Shown: positions 52,946 through 62,041, counted from the first letter of the stretch. The stretch: DNA of 64,000 bases from Polaribacter sp. WD7 (GCF_003335085.1 NZ_QPEJ01000018.1:744001-808000), one strand, 5' to 3'. Made by a program: numbers and translations. The notes: generated from the sequence alone by a model not told the origin.

Positions 52946-55900
52946 TGGAGTTAGCACAATTAAATGAGCTTTTAAAAAAGCATGAATTAGAATTAGTTAT
53001 TGGTTTAGAAACACATGTTCGGTTAAATACAAAATCTAAATTATTTTGTTCTTGTGCCAATCAAGAAGCTGAAGAAGCTAACACTAATATTTGTTCTGTG
53101 TGCACAGGGCAAATGGGCGTGTTACCTGCTGTAAATAAAGAGGCTATAAAAAAAGCTATTTATTTTGGAAAAGCAGTACAATCTACTTTTGAAAACGAGG
53201 TTATTTCTTGGGATAGAAAACATTATGAATATCCAGATAATCCTAAGAATATTCAAATTACACAGTTTCATAATCCTGTAATTCCAGATGGTCAAGTGTC
53301 TTGTTTTAGAAATGATGGGTCTCAATTTACAGTAAATCTAACTCAAGTTCATATAGAGGAAGATGCTGCTAAATTAATGCATGAGAAAAACATTTCTTTG
53401 GTAGATTTTAATAAGGCAGGAGTTCCGTTAATAGAAATTGTGACAGAACCGTGTATCAGGCATATAGAAGATGCTTCCATCTATGCGCAATATATACAAA
53501 GAATTGTGCAGAATTTAAAAATATCTGAAGCAAACTTAGAAAAAGGGGAGTTTAAAAGTGATGTATCTGTTTCTTTAAGAAAAATAAATAGTGATGCATT
53601 AAACCCAAGAACAGAGATCAAAAACTTAAATTCTTTTAAGTTTATGGTAGATGCTTTAAAGGAAGAAATAGAAAAGCAATTAAATTATTTTATAGAGCAT
53701 AAAGAGTTTAGACCAGACCAAACTACAGTGTTGTTTGATGCAGATTTAAAGCAGACCAAAACAATGCGTAAAAAGGAATTTGAAGCGGATTACAGATTTA
53801 TTTCTGAACCAGATATTCCTTTTGTGGCTATTAAAAATGTTGTAGAAAGTATAGATGTAGATATTAGCTCTTTGCCTTTTGCAGTAGAATCAATTTTGAT
53901 AAAAGGTGGGGTTTTACCTCAAGATGCAAAGTTTTTTACAGCAGATTCTTTGCGTTCGGAAACCTTTATAGCACTAAATAATCAAATTAAAGACCCTTCT
54001 TTTGTAGCAAAAGCCTTGGTAAATAATATTGCTGCAGATGAGTATGTAAATATTCATGATGTAGCTAAACTCAGTGAAATTTTTCAATTATTTAAACAAG
54101 ATAAAATTACATCTGTTTTGGTTCAGAACGGAATCTCCAATTATTTAAAAGACAGCACTTTTGATTATAAAAAATACTTTGATGAAAATACCATTTCTGA
54201 AGATACCATTAAAAATGCTGTTGCAAAAGTAATTGTAGAAAATGAAGCAATTGCAAATGACATTAAAAATGGTAATCAAGGAAAATCAGGTATTTTAGTA
54301 GGTAAAATCATCAAAATTATTGGTAAAGGAGCTTCAGGGAAAGTAATTCGTGAAGAAATTCTGAAACAAGTTTCTGTTGATAAAGTTGGAAGCAAGAATT
54401 TAGAAATTGAAAGTAAAAAAACGTCTACCAATAACCAATCATCAACAACAAATAACCAACAAGAAGAATTACCGGAGATTCCTATTGTTATTAAAGATGA
54501 ATATAGAACACATAAAATAGCACAGCTATCAGAAAATACAATTAATGAAGAAGTACTTTTATCGGGTTGGGTAGCTAGTGTTCGTGATCATGGAGAATTG
54601 ATGTTTATTGATTTAAGAGGTTCTAATAACGAAATACTTCAGGTACGTTTAAGTAGAGAATCTTTCCCCAATTTAGACGAATTGGTAAAATTAAAACCAG
54701 AAACTGTAATTACCGTAAAAGGAATTGTTGTTCAGCGGAAAGAAGATGATTATAATGCTGGTTTAAGAACAGGTAAAATTGAATTAGAAACTGCTGAATT
54801 AGAAATTTTAAACCTTTCTAAAACATTGCCTTTTGAAATTAAAAGAGCAATGAAAACGAATGAAACAACACGTTTTCAGTATAAATTTTTAGATCATAGA
54901 AATGATGATGTTCGTAGAGCAATTGTAAACAGGCACAAAGTAATTAAATTATTGCGTGATATTTTAGATGAAGAAGAGTTTTTAGAAATTGAAACGCCAA
55001 TTTTAACAGCTGGCACAGATGAAGGAGCAAGAGAGTTTATTGTGCCTACTCGTAAAGAAGCAGGTTCTTTTTACACGTTACCGCAAGCGCCGCAGCAATT
55101 TAAACAAATGTTAATGGTAAGCGGCTATGAAAAATATTTTCAAATAGCACGTTGTTTTAGAGATGAGGATTCTAGAGGTGATAGACAGCCAGAATTTACA
55201 CAGTTAGATATTGAAATGGCATACGCAAGTATGCAACAAATCATAGACTTAAACACTAAAATGTTTAATGAAGTAGTAAAAAAAATCTACGGTAAAAAAT
55301 GGATTTTACATCCTTTTGTAACCATAACCTATAAAGAGGCTATGGATAAGTATGGATGTGATAGACCAGATTTACGTTTTGGTTTAGAAATGCAAGACAT
55401 TACTAATATTGTAAAAGACACCACTTTTCAGGTATTTAGCAAACCAATAGATGAGGGCGGAATTGTAAAATGCATCAAAGTTACTGCCAAAGAGCAAGGA
55501 AACAAACGTATGTCTAAAGGTCAAATAGAAAACTTAACTGCAATTGCTCAACAAAATGGGTTAGGTGGTTTGGCATACATTATCGTAAATGAAAACGATT
55601 TACAATCACCAATTATTAAGTTTTTAGGAGAAGAAATTGCGGCTAACATTATCAAAGAAACCAATGCAAAAGTTGGTGATATTGTATTCTTTTCTGCTGC
55701 AGATTATGCAACTGCTAACAAAGCCTTAGATGCTGTTCGACAAGAAATGGGGCGTATGTTAAAGTTGATAAACCCTAAAGAATTGAGACCAGCTTGGGTA
55801 GTAGATTTTCCAATGTTTGAAAAAACAGATGAAGGTAGATGGACGTTTACACACAACCCTTTTTCTATGCCGGCTATCTATGACCTAGAAAAACACATGA

Positions 55901-56283
55901 CTGGAAATAATGATGAAATAGGAACCATTATTGCTCAGCAATACGATTTAATCTTAAACGGCTATGAAATTGGGGGAGGTTCTGTTCGTGCTCACAAATC
56001 AGAAATCTTAGAAGCTACCTACAAAAACATGGGGTATAATAAAGAAGAAATGATTAAAAGTGTGGGTACTATGCATAAAGCCTTTCAATATGGAGCACCA
56101 CCTCATGGAGGAATTGCTTGGGGGGTAGATAGATTGATGATGATTTTAGAAAAAAAAGTATCTATTAGAGAAGTAATGGCTTTTCCTAAAACAGGTACTT
56201 CAGAAGATCTATTATTTAATGCTCCTTCTATTTTGCCAGATAAAAAAGTTGAAGAAATGAATGTGAAAATTATCAGAAATTAA
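52945..56283 (+). CDS. GatB-aspartyl-tRNA synthetase fusion
   Basis: A 1112-residue bifunctional protein. Residues 1 to about 400 are the GatB kinase/transamidase core (VIGLETHVRLNTKSKLFCSC, RKHYEYPDNPKN, HIEEDAAKLMHE), then the GatB/YqeY tail domain to about 485 (GKIIKIIGKGASGKVIREEI). An Asn/Gln/Ser/Thr-rich linker (about 490-512) follows. The rest is a full bacterial AspRS: OB-fold anticodon domain, class II core with motif 2 (FQIARCFRDEDSRGDRQPEF), a GAD insertion domain, and motif 3 GGIAWGVDRLMMIL. H549 in VRDHGEL occupies the position where non-discriminating AspRS enzymes carry His and discriminating ones Leu. One chain would thus charge Asp onto tRNA-Asn and amidate it, with GatA and GatC. 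Confidence 0.95.
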   Translation: MELAQLNELLKKHELELVIGLETHVRLNTKSKLFCSCANQEAEEANTNICSVCTGQMGVLPAVNKEAIKKAIYFGKAVQSTFENEVISWDRKHYEYPDNPKNIQITQFHNPVIPDGQVSCFRNDGSQFTVNLTQVHIEEDAAKLMHEKNISLVDFNKAGVPLIEIVTEPCIRHIEDASIYAQYIQRIVQNLKISEANLEKGEFKSDVSVSLRKINSDALNPRTEIKNLNSFKFMVDALKEEIEKQLNYFIEHKEFRPDQTTVLFDADLKQTKTMRKKEFEADYRFISEPDIPFVAIKNVVESIDVDISSLPFAVESILIKGGVLPQDAKFFTADSLRSETFIALNNQIKDPSFVAKALVNNIAADEYVNIHDVAKLSEIFQLFKQDKITSVLVQNGISNYLKDSTFDYKKYFDENTISEDTIKNAVAKVIVENEAIANDIKNGNQGKSGILVGKIIKIIGKGASGKVIREEILKQVSVDKVGSKNLEIESKKTSTNNQSSTTNNQQEELPEIPIVIKDEYRTHKIAQLSENTINEEVLLSGWVASVRDHGELMFIDLRGSNNEILQVRLSRESFPNLDELVKLKPETVITVKGIVVQRKEDDYNAGLRTGKIELETAELEILNLSKTLPFEIKRAMKTNETTRFQYKFLDHRNDDVRRAIVNRHKVIKLLRDILDEEEFLEIETPILTAGTDEGAREFIVPTRKEAGSFYTLPQAPQQFKQMLMVSGYEKYFQIARCFRDEDSRGDRQPEFTQLDIEMAYASMQQIIDLNTKMFNEVVKKIYGKKWILHPFVTITYKEAMDKYGCDRPDLRFGLEMQDITNIVKDTTFQVFSKPIDEGGIVKCIKVTAKEQGNKRMSKGQIENLTAIAQQNGLGGLAYIIVNENDLQSPIIKFLGEEIAANIIKETNAKVGDIVFFSAADYATANKALDAVRQEMGRMLKLINPKELRPAWVVDFPMFEKTDEGRWTFTHNPFSMPAIYDLEKHMTGNNDEIGTIIAQQYDLILNGYEIGGGSVRAHKSEILEATYKNMGYNKEEMIKSVGTMHKAFQYGAPPHGGIAWGVDRLMMILEKKVSIREVMAFPKTGTSEDLLFNAPSILPDKKVEEMNVKIIRN

Positions 56284-56340
56284 GGTTAAAAATGATATCG
56301 TTTTTTTTAATTAAATTTATAGGTTGAAAAATTATTAATT

Positions 56341-58809
56341 ATGTACAAATTGAAGATTGTAAGTGTTTTTTTATTTTTAGTAATAAACACATTTTCTCAA
56401 ACCCCCATTTTTGTAGAAGATTTTAATGACTCTAATGTTAATAGCATAAGTACACCAACTGGTTTTTCAAGTGCTATTTCTAATGGTACTCTGCAGATTA
56501 TAGGAAATGGTAATGGGGGATTGTGGAGTTCTATATCGTATAACGTAAATAATGGAATAGACCTTTCTGAAAGTCCTAAATTGTTTATTAGGGCTAAATC
56601 ATCACCTAGTGTAGAGATGAGAGTCGATTTAAGAGACGATACAGGGTATTTAACCAATCAAAATCCAATATCAGCAAGATTAAGTGGAGAATTCGTTACT
56701 TATGAATTTGATTTTACAGATAAACTTTTTGATGGTGCCTTTGGTGGTCCTTGTAAGTTAGGACCCTGTGCTGTAGATGCTACAAATATTAAAACCATCT
56801 CAATTTATGCAAATCCAGGAATAGGTAAGTATAATGGAACTATCGAGTTAGACTGGATAAGTTTTGGGTATGTAGAATCTTCAGATCAGCAAGAAACAAC
56901 TAATTTTCAAATTAGATACAATCAAGTTGGTTACTTAATAGGTAGAGCAAAAACAATTAGTATTACATCACCAGTTAATTTTTTACCTTTAACCTACAGT
57001 ATAAAAAATAAAAGTGGTGTTACAGTTAAAACTGGACAAACACCTAACCCTAATTTTTGGGGAGATGCACAAGAATACGCATCAATCATAGATTTCTCAG
57101 AAATTGAAACAGCAGGAGAGTATACTATAGAGGTTAACGATAAAAAACAAACCTTTACAATAGGCAATGATGTTTATGATGATTTGTCTTTAGCTGCATT
57201 AAAATACTTTTATTACAATAGGGCAAGTACAGCTATTACGGCACAATATGGTGGTATTTGGGCAAGAACATCAGGCTTACCAGATACTCAGGTAAGAGTG
57301 CACTCATCTGCAGCTTCAACAGCAAGACCTACAGGTACAATAATTTCTGCTCCAAAAGGATGGTTTGATGCTGGTGATTATAATAAGTACATAGTAAATA
57401 GCGGAATTTCTACCTATACATTATTAGCCGCATTTGAGCATTACACGTCTTATTACGCCTCTAAAAATCTGAATATTCCAGAATCAGGAAACAATTTACC
57501 AGATATTTTAGATGAAATTATTTGGAATTTAGATTGGATGTTGGCTATGCAAGATCCAAATGATGGAGGTGTATACCATAAACTAACTGGGTTAAATTTT
57601 GCAGGGAGAATAATGCCAAATAGGTATACAGCAACACGCTATGTGGTACGTAAAAGTACATCAGCAGCGCTAAATTTTGCAGCAGTTACAGCAATGGCTT
57701 CAAGGATTTTTAAACAATATGAAGTTCAAAAACCAGGTTATAGTACAGCCTTACAAGAAGCTGCTAAAGAAGCCTACGCTTGGGCAAAAGCTAACCCTAC
57801 AAATTATTTTACTAACCCTACAGGAGTTAGAACTGGAGAGTATGGAGATAGAAACGTAACAGACGAATTCCAATGGGCTGCAACAGAATTATTTATTACA
57901 ACTAAAGAAGCACAATTTAAAAATGACATCAATATTAACAATATCAATAATGGTGTTCCTAGTTGGCATAGTGTTGGCGGGTTAGCTTTGTTTTCTATGA
58001 ATCATCATTCGGCACAACTTTCTGCAGATATAAATGTTACTATAGCTCAATCTAAAGTACTAGAAAAGGCAAATGAAATTCGCGCAAAAGTAAATACATC
58101 CCCAATGGAAATAGGAATGGCAAATAGTGATTATGTTTGGGGTAGTAATAGTGTTGCAGCAAATCAAATGATGTACCTAATAAGAGCTTATGAAATTTCA
58201 AAAGAAGAAACCTACTTAAAAGCAGCATATAAAACAATGGATTATCTTTTAGGTAGAAATGGTACAGGTTTTTCTTTTGTATCTGGTTTTGGAGATAAAA
58301 CACCAATTAGGCCTCATCACAGAATTTCTGATGCAGATGGTATTGCAGCACCTATACCAGGTATGTTAGCAGGAGGTCCACAACCAGGACAACAAGACAA
58401 ATGCACTACATATCCTAGCAATGCTGCTGCTAGATCATTTTCAGACACTTGGTGTTCCTACTCTACAAACGAAGTAACAATTAATTGGAATGCACCTCTA
58501 GCTTACGTTACCAATGCATTAAGATTTTATCAAAATAGCGGAGTAGCATTATCAGTCTCAGAAAATAATTCTTTTCAAGATCAAATTCAACTATACCCAA
58601 ATCCTGTCAGTAATTTGTTACACATAAACTTAACAAACCAAGATGTTCAAGAAATTTCTATTTATAGTATTGCGGGGAAACAAGTTTTTAAAACCAAAGC
58701 AATAGAGCGAAACATTACGCTAGATTTTAGTGACTTACAAACGGGGGTATATATAGTTAAAATAAAAAAACAAGATAAAATAATTACAAAAAAAGTAATT
58801 AAAAATTAA
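56341..58809 (+). CDS. Glycoside hydrolase family 9 enzyme with T9SS sorting domain
   Basis: An 822-residue secreted glucanase-type enzyme. It has a signal peptide (1-20), an N-terminal carbohydrate-binding-like beta module (about 22-178, ending TIELDWISFG), then the Ig-like CelD-N domain (IRYNQVGYLIGRAKTISI) and the (alpha/alpha)6 GH9 domain. The catalytic base pair is D343 and D346 in WFDAGDYNKY, H659 lies in PHHRISDADG, and the general acid is E711 in STNEVTINWNAPL. The last 75 residues (LYPNPVSNLLHINL...GVYIVKIKKQDKIITKKVIKN) are a type A T9SS sorting signal, so it is exported and displayed or released. The likely target is a beta-1,4-glucan or mixed-linkage glucan. Confidence 0.93.
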   Translation: MYKLKIVSVFLFLVINTFSQTPIFVEDFNDSNVNSISTPTGFSSAISNGTLQIIGNGNGGLWSSISYNVNNGIDLSESPKLFIRAKSSPSVEMRVDLRDDTGYLTNQNPISARLSGEFVTYEFDFTDKLFDGAFGGPCKLGPCAVDATNIKTISIYANPGIGKYNGTIELDWISFGYVESSDQQETTNFQIRYNQVGYLIGRAKTISITSPVNFLPLTYSIKNKSGVTVKTGQTPNPNFWGDAQEYASIIDFSEIETAGEYTIEVNDKKQTFTIGNDVYDDLSLAALKYFYYNRASTAITAQYGGIWARTSGLPDTQVRVHSSAASTARPTGTIISAPKGWFDAGDYNKYIVNSGISTYTLLAAFEHYTSYYASKNLNIPESGNNLPDILDEIIWNLDWMLAMQDPNDGGVYHKLTGLNFAGRIMPNRYTATRYVVRKSTSAALNFAAVTAMASRIFKQYEVQKPGYSTALQEAAKEAYAWAKANPTNYFTNPTGVRTGEYGDRNVTDEFQWAATELFITTKEAQFKNDININNINNGVPSWHSVGGLALFSMNHHSAQLSADINVTIAQSKVLEKANEIRAKVNTSPMEIGMANSDYVWGSNSVAANQMMYLIRAYEISKEETYLKAAYKTMDYLLGRNGTGFSFVSGFGDKTPIRPHHRISDADGIAAPIPGMLAGGPQPGQQDKCTTYPSNAAARSFSDTWCSYSTNEVTINWNAPLAYVTNALRFYQNSGVALSVSENNSFQDQIQLYPNPVSNLLHINLTNQDVQEISIYSIAGKQVFKTKAIERNITLDFSDLQTGVYIVKIKKQDKIITKKVIKN

Positions 58810-58827
58810 AATTTAGTCTAATAAAAC

Positions 58828-58858
58828 TTGGTCAAGTTAAATTTGGTTTCTAAATTTG
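58828..58858 (+). promoter_or_regulatory. trp operon promoter
   Basis: TTG (58828-58830), a 20-nt spacer and TAAATTTG (58851-58858) match the consensus. The implied start is about 5 nt before the leader ATG. An overlapping TAAATTTG at 58838-58845 is an alternative. Confidence 0.7.
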
Positions 58859-58867
58859 TAATCTAAA

Positions 58868-58915
58868 ATGAAAAGTAAGGTAAACAATATATGGTGGTGG
58901 AACTCTCTTATCTAA
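58868..58915 (+). CDS. trpL: trp operon leader peptide
   Basis: A 15-codon ORF, MKSKVNNIWWWNSLI, with three consecutive Trp codons (58892-58900) and stop TAA at 58913-58915. It lies between a consensus promoter and a terminator hairpin upstream of trpE. The Trp run and position are diagnostic of a trp leader peptide that senses charged Trp-tRNA. Confidence 0.9.
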   Translation: MKSKVNNIWWWNSLI

Positions 58916-58982
58916 TAAGTGAGAACTAAACCTATATGTAAACAATATATAAAAAAGGCTTATCTCACGATAAGCCTTTTTT
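58901..58982 (+). promoter_or_regulatory. trp attenuator
   Basis: Region 1 TCTCTTAT (end of trpL) pairs with region 2 ATAAGTGAGA (58915-58924), with a 2-nt bulge. Region 2 GTGAGA (58919-58924) pairs with TCTCAC (58963-58968) in the left arm and loop of the terminator, as antiterminator. Region 3 pairs with region 4 as the terminator. Stalling at the Trp codons would mask region 1 and free region 2. The antiterminator core is only 6 bp. Confidence 0.75.
58951..58982 (+). terminator. trp attenuator terminator hairpin
   Basis: A perfect stem AAAAAAGGCTTATC / GATAAGCCTTTTTT with the 4-nt loop TCAC. The T-run is part of the right arm. It lies 12 nt before trpE. Confidence 0.92.
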
Positions 58983-58994
58983 CAATTATACGAA

Positions 58995-60386
58995 ATGAAT
59001 AAAATAAAATTTAAAACACTATTTAAAACTAAAATAGCAGATACAATTACGCCAGTAGGTTTGTATTTGCGTTTTAGAGATAAATATGCAAACACATTGC
59101 TTTTAGAAAGTTCAGATTATCATAGCAAAGAAGAAAGTTTTTCTTTTATTGCTATAGATCCAATAGTTTCTATAAAAGCAGAAAACCATCATTTAAGTTT
59201 TTCACATAAAGGAATTGAGCTAGAAAATATAGAAATTGGTAGAAACTTCAATGCAATTTTCGAAAAATATAGCAATACAATTGATTTAGATTGTCCTTCA
59301 GAATTAAAATCGTTTAACGGTTTGTATGGTTATACAACATATGATTCTGTGCAGTATTTTGAGAACATCAACTTAAATGTAGCTGAAGCGCCGTCTGCAA
59401 TTCCGTTAATGCAATACAGTTTTTACAGATTTATTATTGCTATCAATCATTTTAATGATGAAATGACGTTGATAGAAAATATTGAAGAAGGAACTGAATC
59501 TAGAATTAAGGAAATTCAAACAATTATTGATGCACAAGCATTCAATACACAAAAATTTGAAATAGTTGGCGATGAGACTTCGAATGTAAAAGGAGAAGAA
59601 TTTATTGAATATGTTAGAAAAGCAAAATCGCATTGTAAACGTGGAGATGTTTTTCAGTTGGTGTTATCGCGTCAGTTTCAACAAAAATTTAAAGGTGATG
59701 AGTTTAATGTGTATAGAGCTTTGCGTTCTATAAATCCATCACCATATTTGTTCTTTTTTGATTACGGTTCTTTTAAGTTGATGGGGTCTTCACCAGAAGC
59801 ACAAATTAAAATATCGGCGGGAAAAGCGACTATCAATCCTATAGCTGGAACATTCAGAAGAACGAGTGATATGGCTAAAGATATCCAATTGGGTAAAAAA
59901 TTATCTGCAGATAAAAAAGAAACAGCAGAACATGTAATGTTGGTAGATTTAGCACGAAATGATTTAAGTAAACACGCTGACAATGTGGATGTTGAGGTGT
60001 TTAAGGAAGTGCAGTATTTTAGCCATGTTATTCATTTGGTATCTACAGTTTCTGGTCAGTTAAAAGGAAATCCTATAGAAATCGTGGGTGACACTTTTCC
60101 TGCAGGAACGTTAAGTGGAGCACCAAAATACAAAGCAATGGAATTGATTGACACGTATGAAAATCAATCTCGCGGATTTTATGGTGGTGCAGTTGGTATA
60201 ATTGGATTAGATGGTTCTGTAAATTTGGCAATTGCCATTAGAAGTTTTGTGAGTAAAAACAAGACGTTATATTATCAAGCAGGAGCAGGAATCGTTATTC
60301 ATTCTAACGAAGAAAAAGAATTACAAGAAGTAAATAATAAGTTAGCAGCGTTAAAAAAAGCGTTGATTTTAGCGGAAAATATTTAG
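58995..60386 (+). CDS. trpE: Anthranilate synthase component I
   Basis: A 463-residue chorismate-binding subunit producing anthranilate with ammonia supplied by TrpG. The Trp feedback site LLESS is intact at 36-40, so allosteric inhibition by tryptophan is expected. The catalytic domain carries GDVFQLVLSRQF, INPSPYLFFFDYG, GSSPE, NPIAGTFRR and the C-terminal GGAVGIIGLDGSVNLAIAIRS and QAGAGIVIHSN. Length and motifs indicate a complete enzyme. It is the first structural gene of the trp operon, 12 nt after the attenuator terminator. Confidence 0.97.
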   Translation: MNKIKFKTLFKTKIADTITPVGLYLRFRDKYANTLLLESSDYHSKEESFSFIAIDPIVSIKAENHHLSFSHKGIELENIEIGRNFNAIFEKYSNTIDLDCPSELKSFNGLYGYTTYDSVQYFENINLNVAEAPSAIPLMQYSFYRFIIAINHFNDEMTLIENIEEGTESRIKEIQTIIDAQAFNTQKFEIVGDETSNVKGEEFIEYVRKAKSHCKRGDVFQLVLSRQFQQKFKGDEFNVYRALRSINPSPYLFFFDYGSFKLMGSSPEAQIKISAGKATINPIAGTFRRTSDMAKDIQLGKKLSADKKETAEHVMLVDLARNDLSKHADNVDVEVFKEVQYFSHVIHLVSTVSGQLKGNPIEIVGDTFPAGTLSGAPKYKAMELIDTYENQSRGFYGGAVGIIGLDGSVNLAIAIRSFVSKNKTLYYQAGAGIVIHSNEEKELQEVNNKLAALKKALILAENI

Positions 60387-60462
60387 GGCGTTTTAACAGG
60401 CTTTCCACTATATCTTTTTTCCGAAAAAAAAAAAAGGATGCCGTTTTAATCCTTAACGCAAA
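60386..60462 (-). repeat. Intergenic inverted repeat, copy B, within the trp operon
   Basis: On the minus strand the element reads TTGCGTTAAGGATT...CGGCATCC, a T-rich arm, then AAAAAAGATA and an end AAACGCCC. It aligns arm for arm with copy A (47-173) in opposite orientation, lacking the inner insertion. It begins at the last base of the trpE stop and ends about 10 nt before trpG, filling the whole trpE-trpG spacer. Confidence 0.65.
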
Positions 60463-60472
60463 GTTGAGAAAT

Positions 60473-61048
60473 ATGAAAATATTAATAATAGACAATTACG
60501 ATTCGTTTACCTATAATTTGGTACACATGGTAGAAAAAATTACAGGAAATTTCCCTGCAGTTTTTAGAAACGATGAAATTAGTATTGCAGATGTAGGAAA
60601 TTACGACATCATTATGTTGTCTCCTGGACCTGGAATTCCAGATGAAGCAGGAATCTTAAAAGAGGTAATTAAAACCTATGCAGGTAAAAAACCAATTTTT
60701 GGAGTATGCTTGGGTTTACAAGCAATTACAGAAGTTTTTGGAGGAACAATCATCAATCTAGACGATGTTTTTCACGGAGTTGCTACAGAAATGAGGATAA
60801 CTGACACATCAGCTACTATTTTTAAAGATGTTCCAAAAACTTTTATGGCAGCACGTTATCATTCTTGGGCAGCAACAGATGAAGGATTTCCAGAAGAAAT
60901 TCAAGTTACTGCAAGAGATGAAGATGGAGGAATTCAAGCAATAGAACATAAAATATTTCCAATTTCTGCGGTTCAGTTTCATCCAGAATCTATTTTAACA
61001 GATGTTGGAGAGCAATTGGTTACTAATTTTATCAATGCAAATTCGTAA
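60473..61048 (+). CDS. trpG: Anthranilate synthase component II (glutamine amidotransferase)
   Basis: A 191-residue class I glutamine amidotransferase supplying ammonia to TrpE. The triad is complete: C79 in GVCLGLQAI, H170 and E172 in VQFHPES, with the oxyanion region LSPGPGIP (49-56). The frame opens at a TTG (60464) but ATG 60473 (MKILIIDNYDSFTYN) is the conserved start. It ends with TAATG, sharing one base with trpD. It could also serve folate synthesis, but its place in the trp operon argues for tryptophan. Confidence 0.96.
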   Translation: MKILIIDNYDSFTYNLVHMVEKITGNFPAVFRNDEISIADVGNYDIIMLSPGPGIPDEAGILKEVIKTYAGKKPIFGVCLGLQAITEVFGGTIINLDDVFHGVATEMRITDTSATIFKDVPKTFMAARYHSWAATDEGFPEEIQVTARDEDGGIQAIEHKIFPISAVQFHPESILTDVGEQLVTNFINANS

Positions 61049-62040
61049 TGAAAGCAATTTTAAACAGATTATACAATCATGAAAGACTGTCAAAATCAGA
61101 AGCAAAACAAATATTAATTGACATTGCCGCTGAGAAATACAATGATGCACATTTAGCGTCTTTTATGACGGTTTTTATGATGCGTCCAATCACAGCTGAT
61201 GAACTTTCTGGTTTTAGAAATGCACTAAAAGAATTGGCAATAAAAGTAGATTTTTCAGATTATAATACCATTGATATTGTAGGTACTGGTGGTGATGGAA
61301 AAGATACGTTTAACATATCAACATTAACTTCTTTTATTGTAGCAGGCACTGGACAAAAAGTAGCAAAACATGGCAACTATTCTGTGTCTTCGCAATCGGG
61401 GTCTTCAGATATGTTAGAAAGTTTTGGATATGAATTTACAAATGATGAAAGCATTTTAAAAGAACATTTAGAGAAAGCCAATATTTGTTTTTTACACGCA
61501 CCTAAATTTCATCCAGCAATGAAAGCTGTTGGACCAACAAGAAAGGCTTTACAGTTAAAAACCTTTTTTAACATGTTAGGGCCTTTGGTAAATCCGAGTT
61601 CACCAAAAAACCATATGTTGGGTACTTTTAATCTAGAAGTAGCACGTTTGTATAATTATATTTTACAAGAAGAAAAAGATATCAATTACGGAATCATCCA
61701 CGCTTTAGATGGATATGATGAAATTTCGTTAACAAGCGGATTTAAAATCTTTACCAAACAAGGAGAACAGTTATTCAATCCAGAAGATTTAGGATTGAAA
61801 AAAGTGCAACAATCTGATATTTTTGGAGGAGAAAATGTTGCTGATGCAGCAAAAATATTCAAAACGATTTTAGAAGGAAAAGGTACAGAAGCACAGAATA
61901 ATGTAGTACTAACAAATGCTGCTTTTGCTTTAAAAATAGTTGATGAGACTAAGAGTTTTGAATCGGCTTTTGAAGAAGCTAAAGAATCACTTTTTGGAAT
62001 GAAAGCCAAAAACACATTAGGTAAATTAGTAAGCATATAA
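61048..62040 (+). CDS. trpD: Anthranilate phosphoribosyltransferase
   Basis: A 330-residue enzyme joining anthranilate and PRPP. The PRPP-binding GTGGDGKDTFNIST block, KHGNYSVSSQSGSSDMLESFG and the metal-binding GPTRKAL...FNMLGPLVNP region are intact. The length is standard. It is translationally coupled to trpG by a 1-nt overlap and followed by a 56-codon membrane-protein ORF starting 2 nt after its stop. Confidence 0.97.
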   Translation: MKAILNRLYNHERLSKSEAKQILIDIAAEKYNDAHLASFMTVFMMRPITADELSGFRNALKELAIKVDFSDYNTIDIVGTGGDGKDTFNISTLTSFIVAGTGQKVAKHGNYSVSSQSGSSDMLESFGYEFTNDESILKEHLEKANICFLHAPKFHPAMKAVGPTRKALQLKTFFNMLGPLVNPSSPKNHMLGTFNLEVARLYNYILQEEKDINYGIIHALDGYDEISLTSGFKIFTKQGEQLFNPEDLGLKKVQQSDIFGGENVADAAKIFKTILEGKGTEAQNNVVLTNAAFALKIVDETKSFESAFEEAKESLFGMKAKNTLGKLVSI

Positions 62041-62041
62041 A

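Noticed and set aside
54415-54480. Asn/Gln-rich stretch in gatB-aspS as a second Asn-sensing stall site
   Set aside because: It is best explained as an ordinary interdomain linker. No hairpin pair or terminator lies near it, although an effect of Asn shortage there cannot be excluded.
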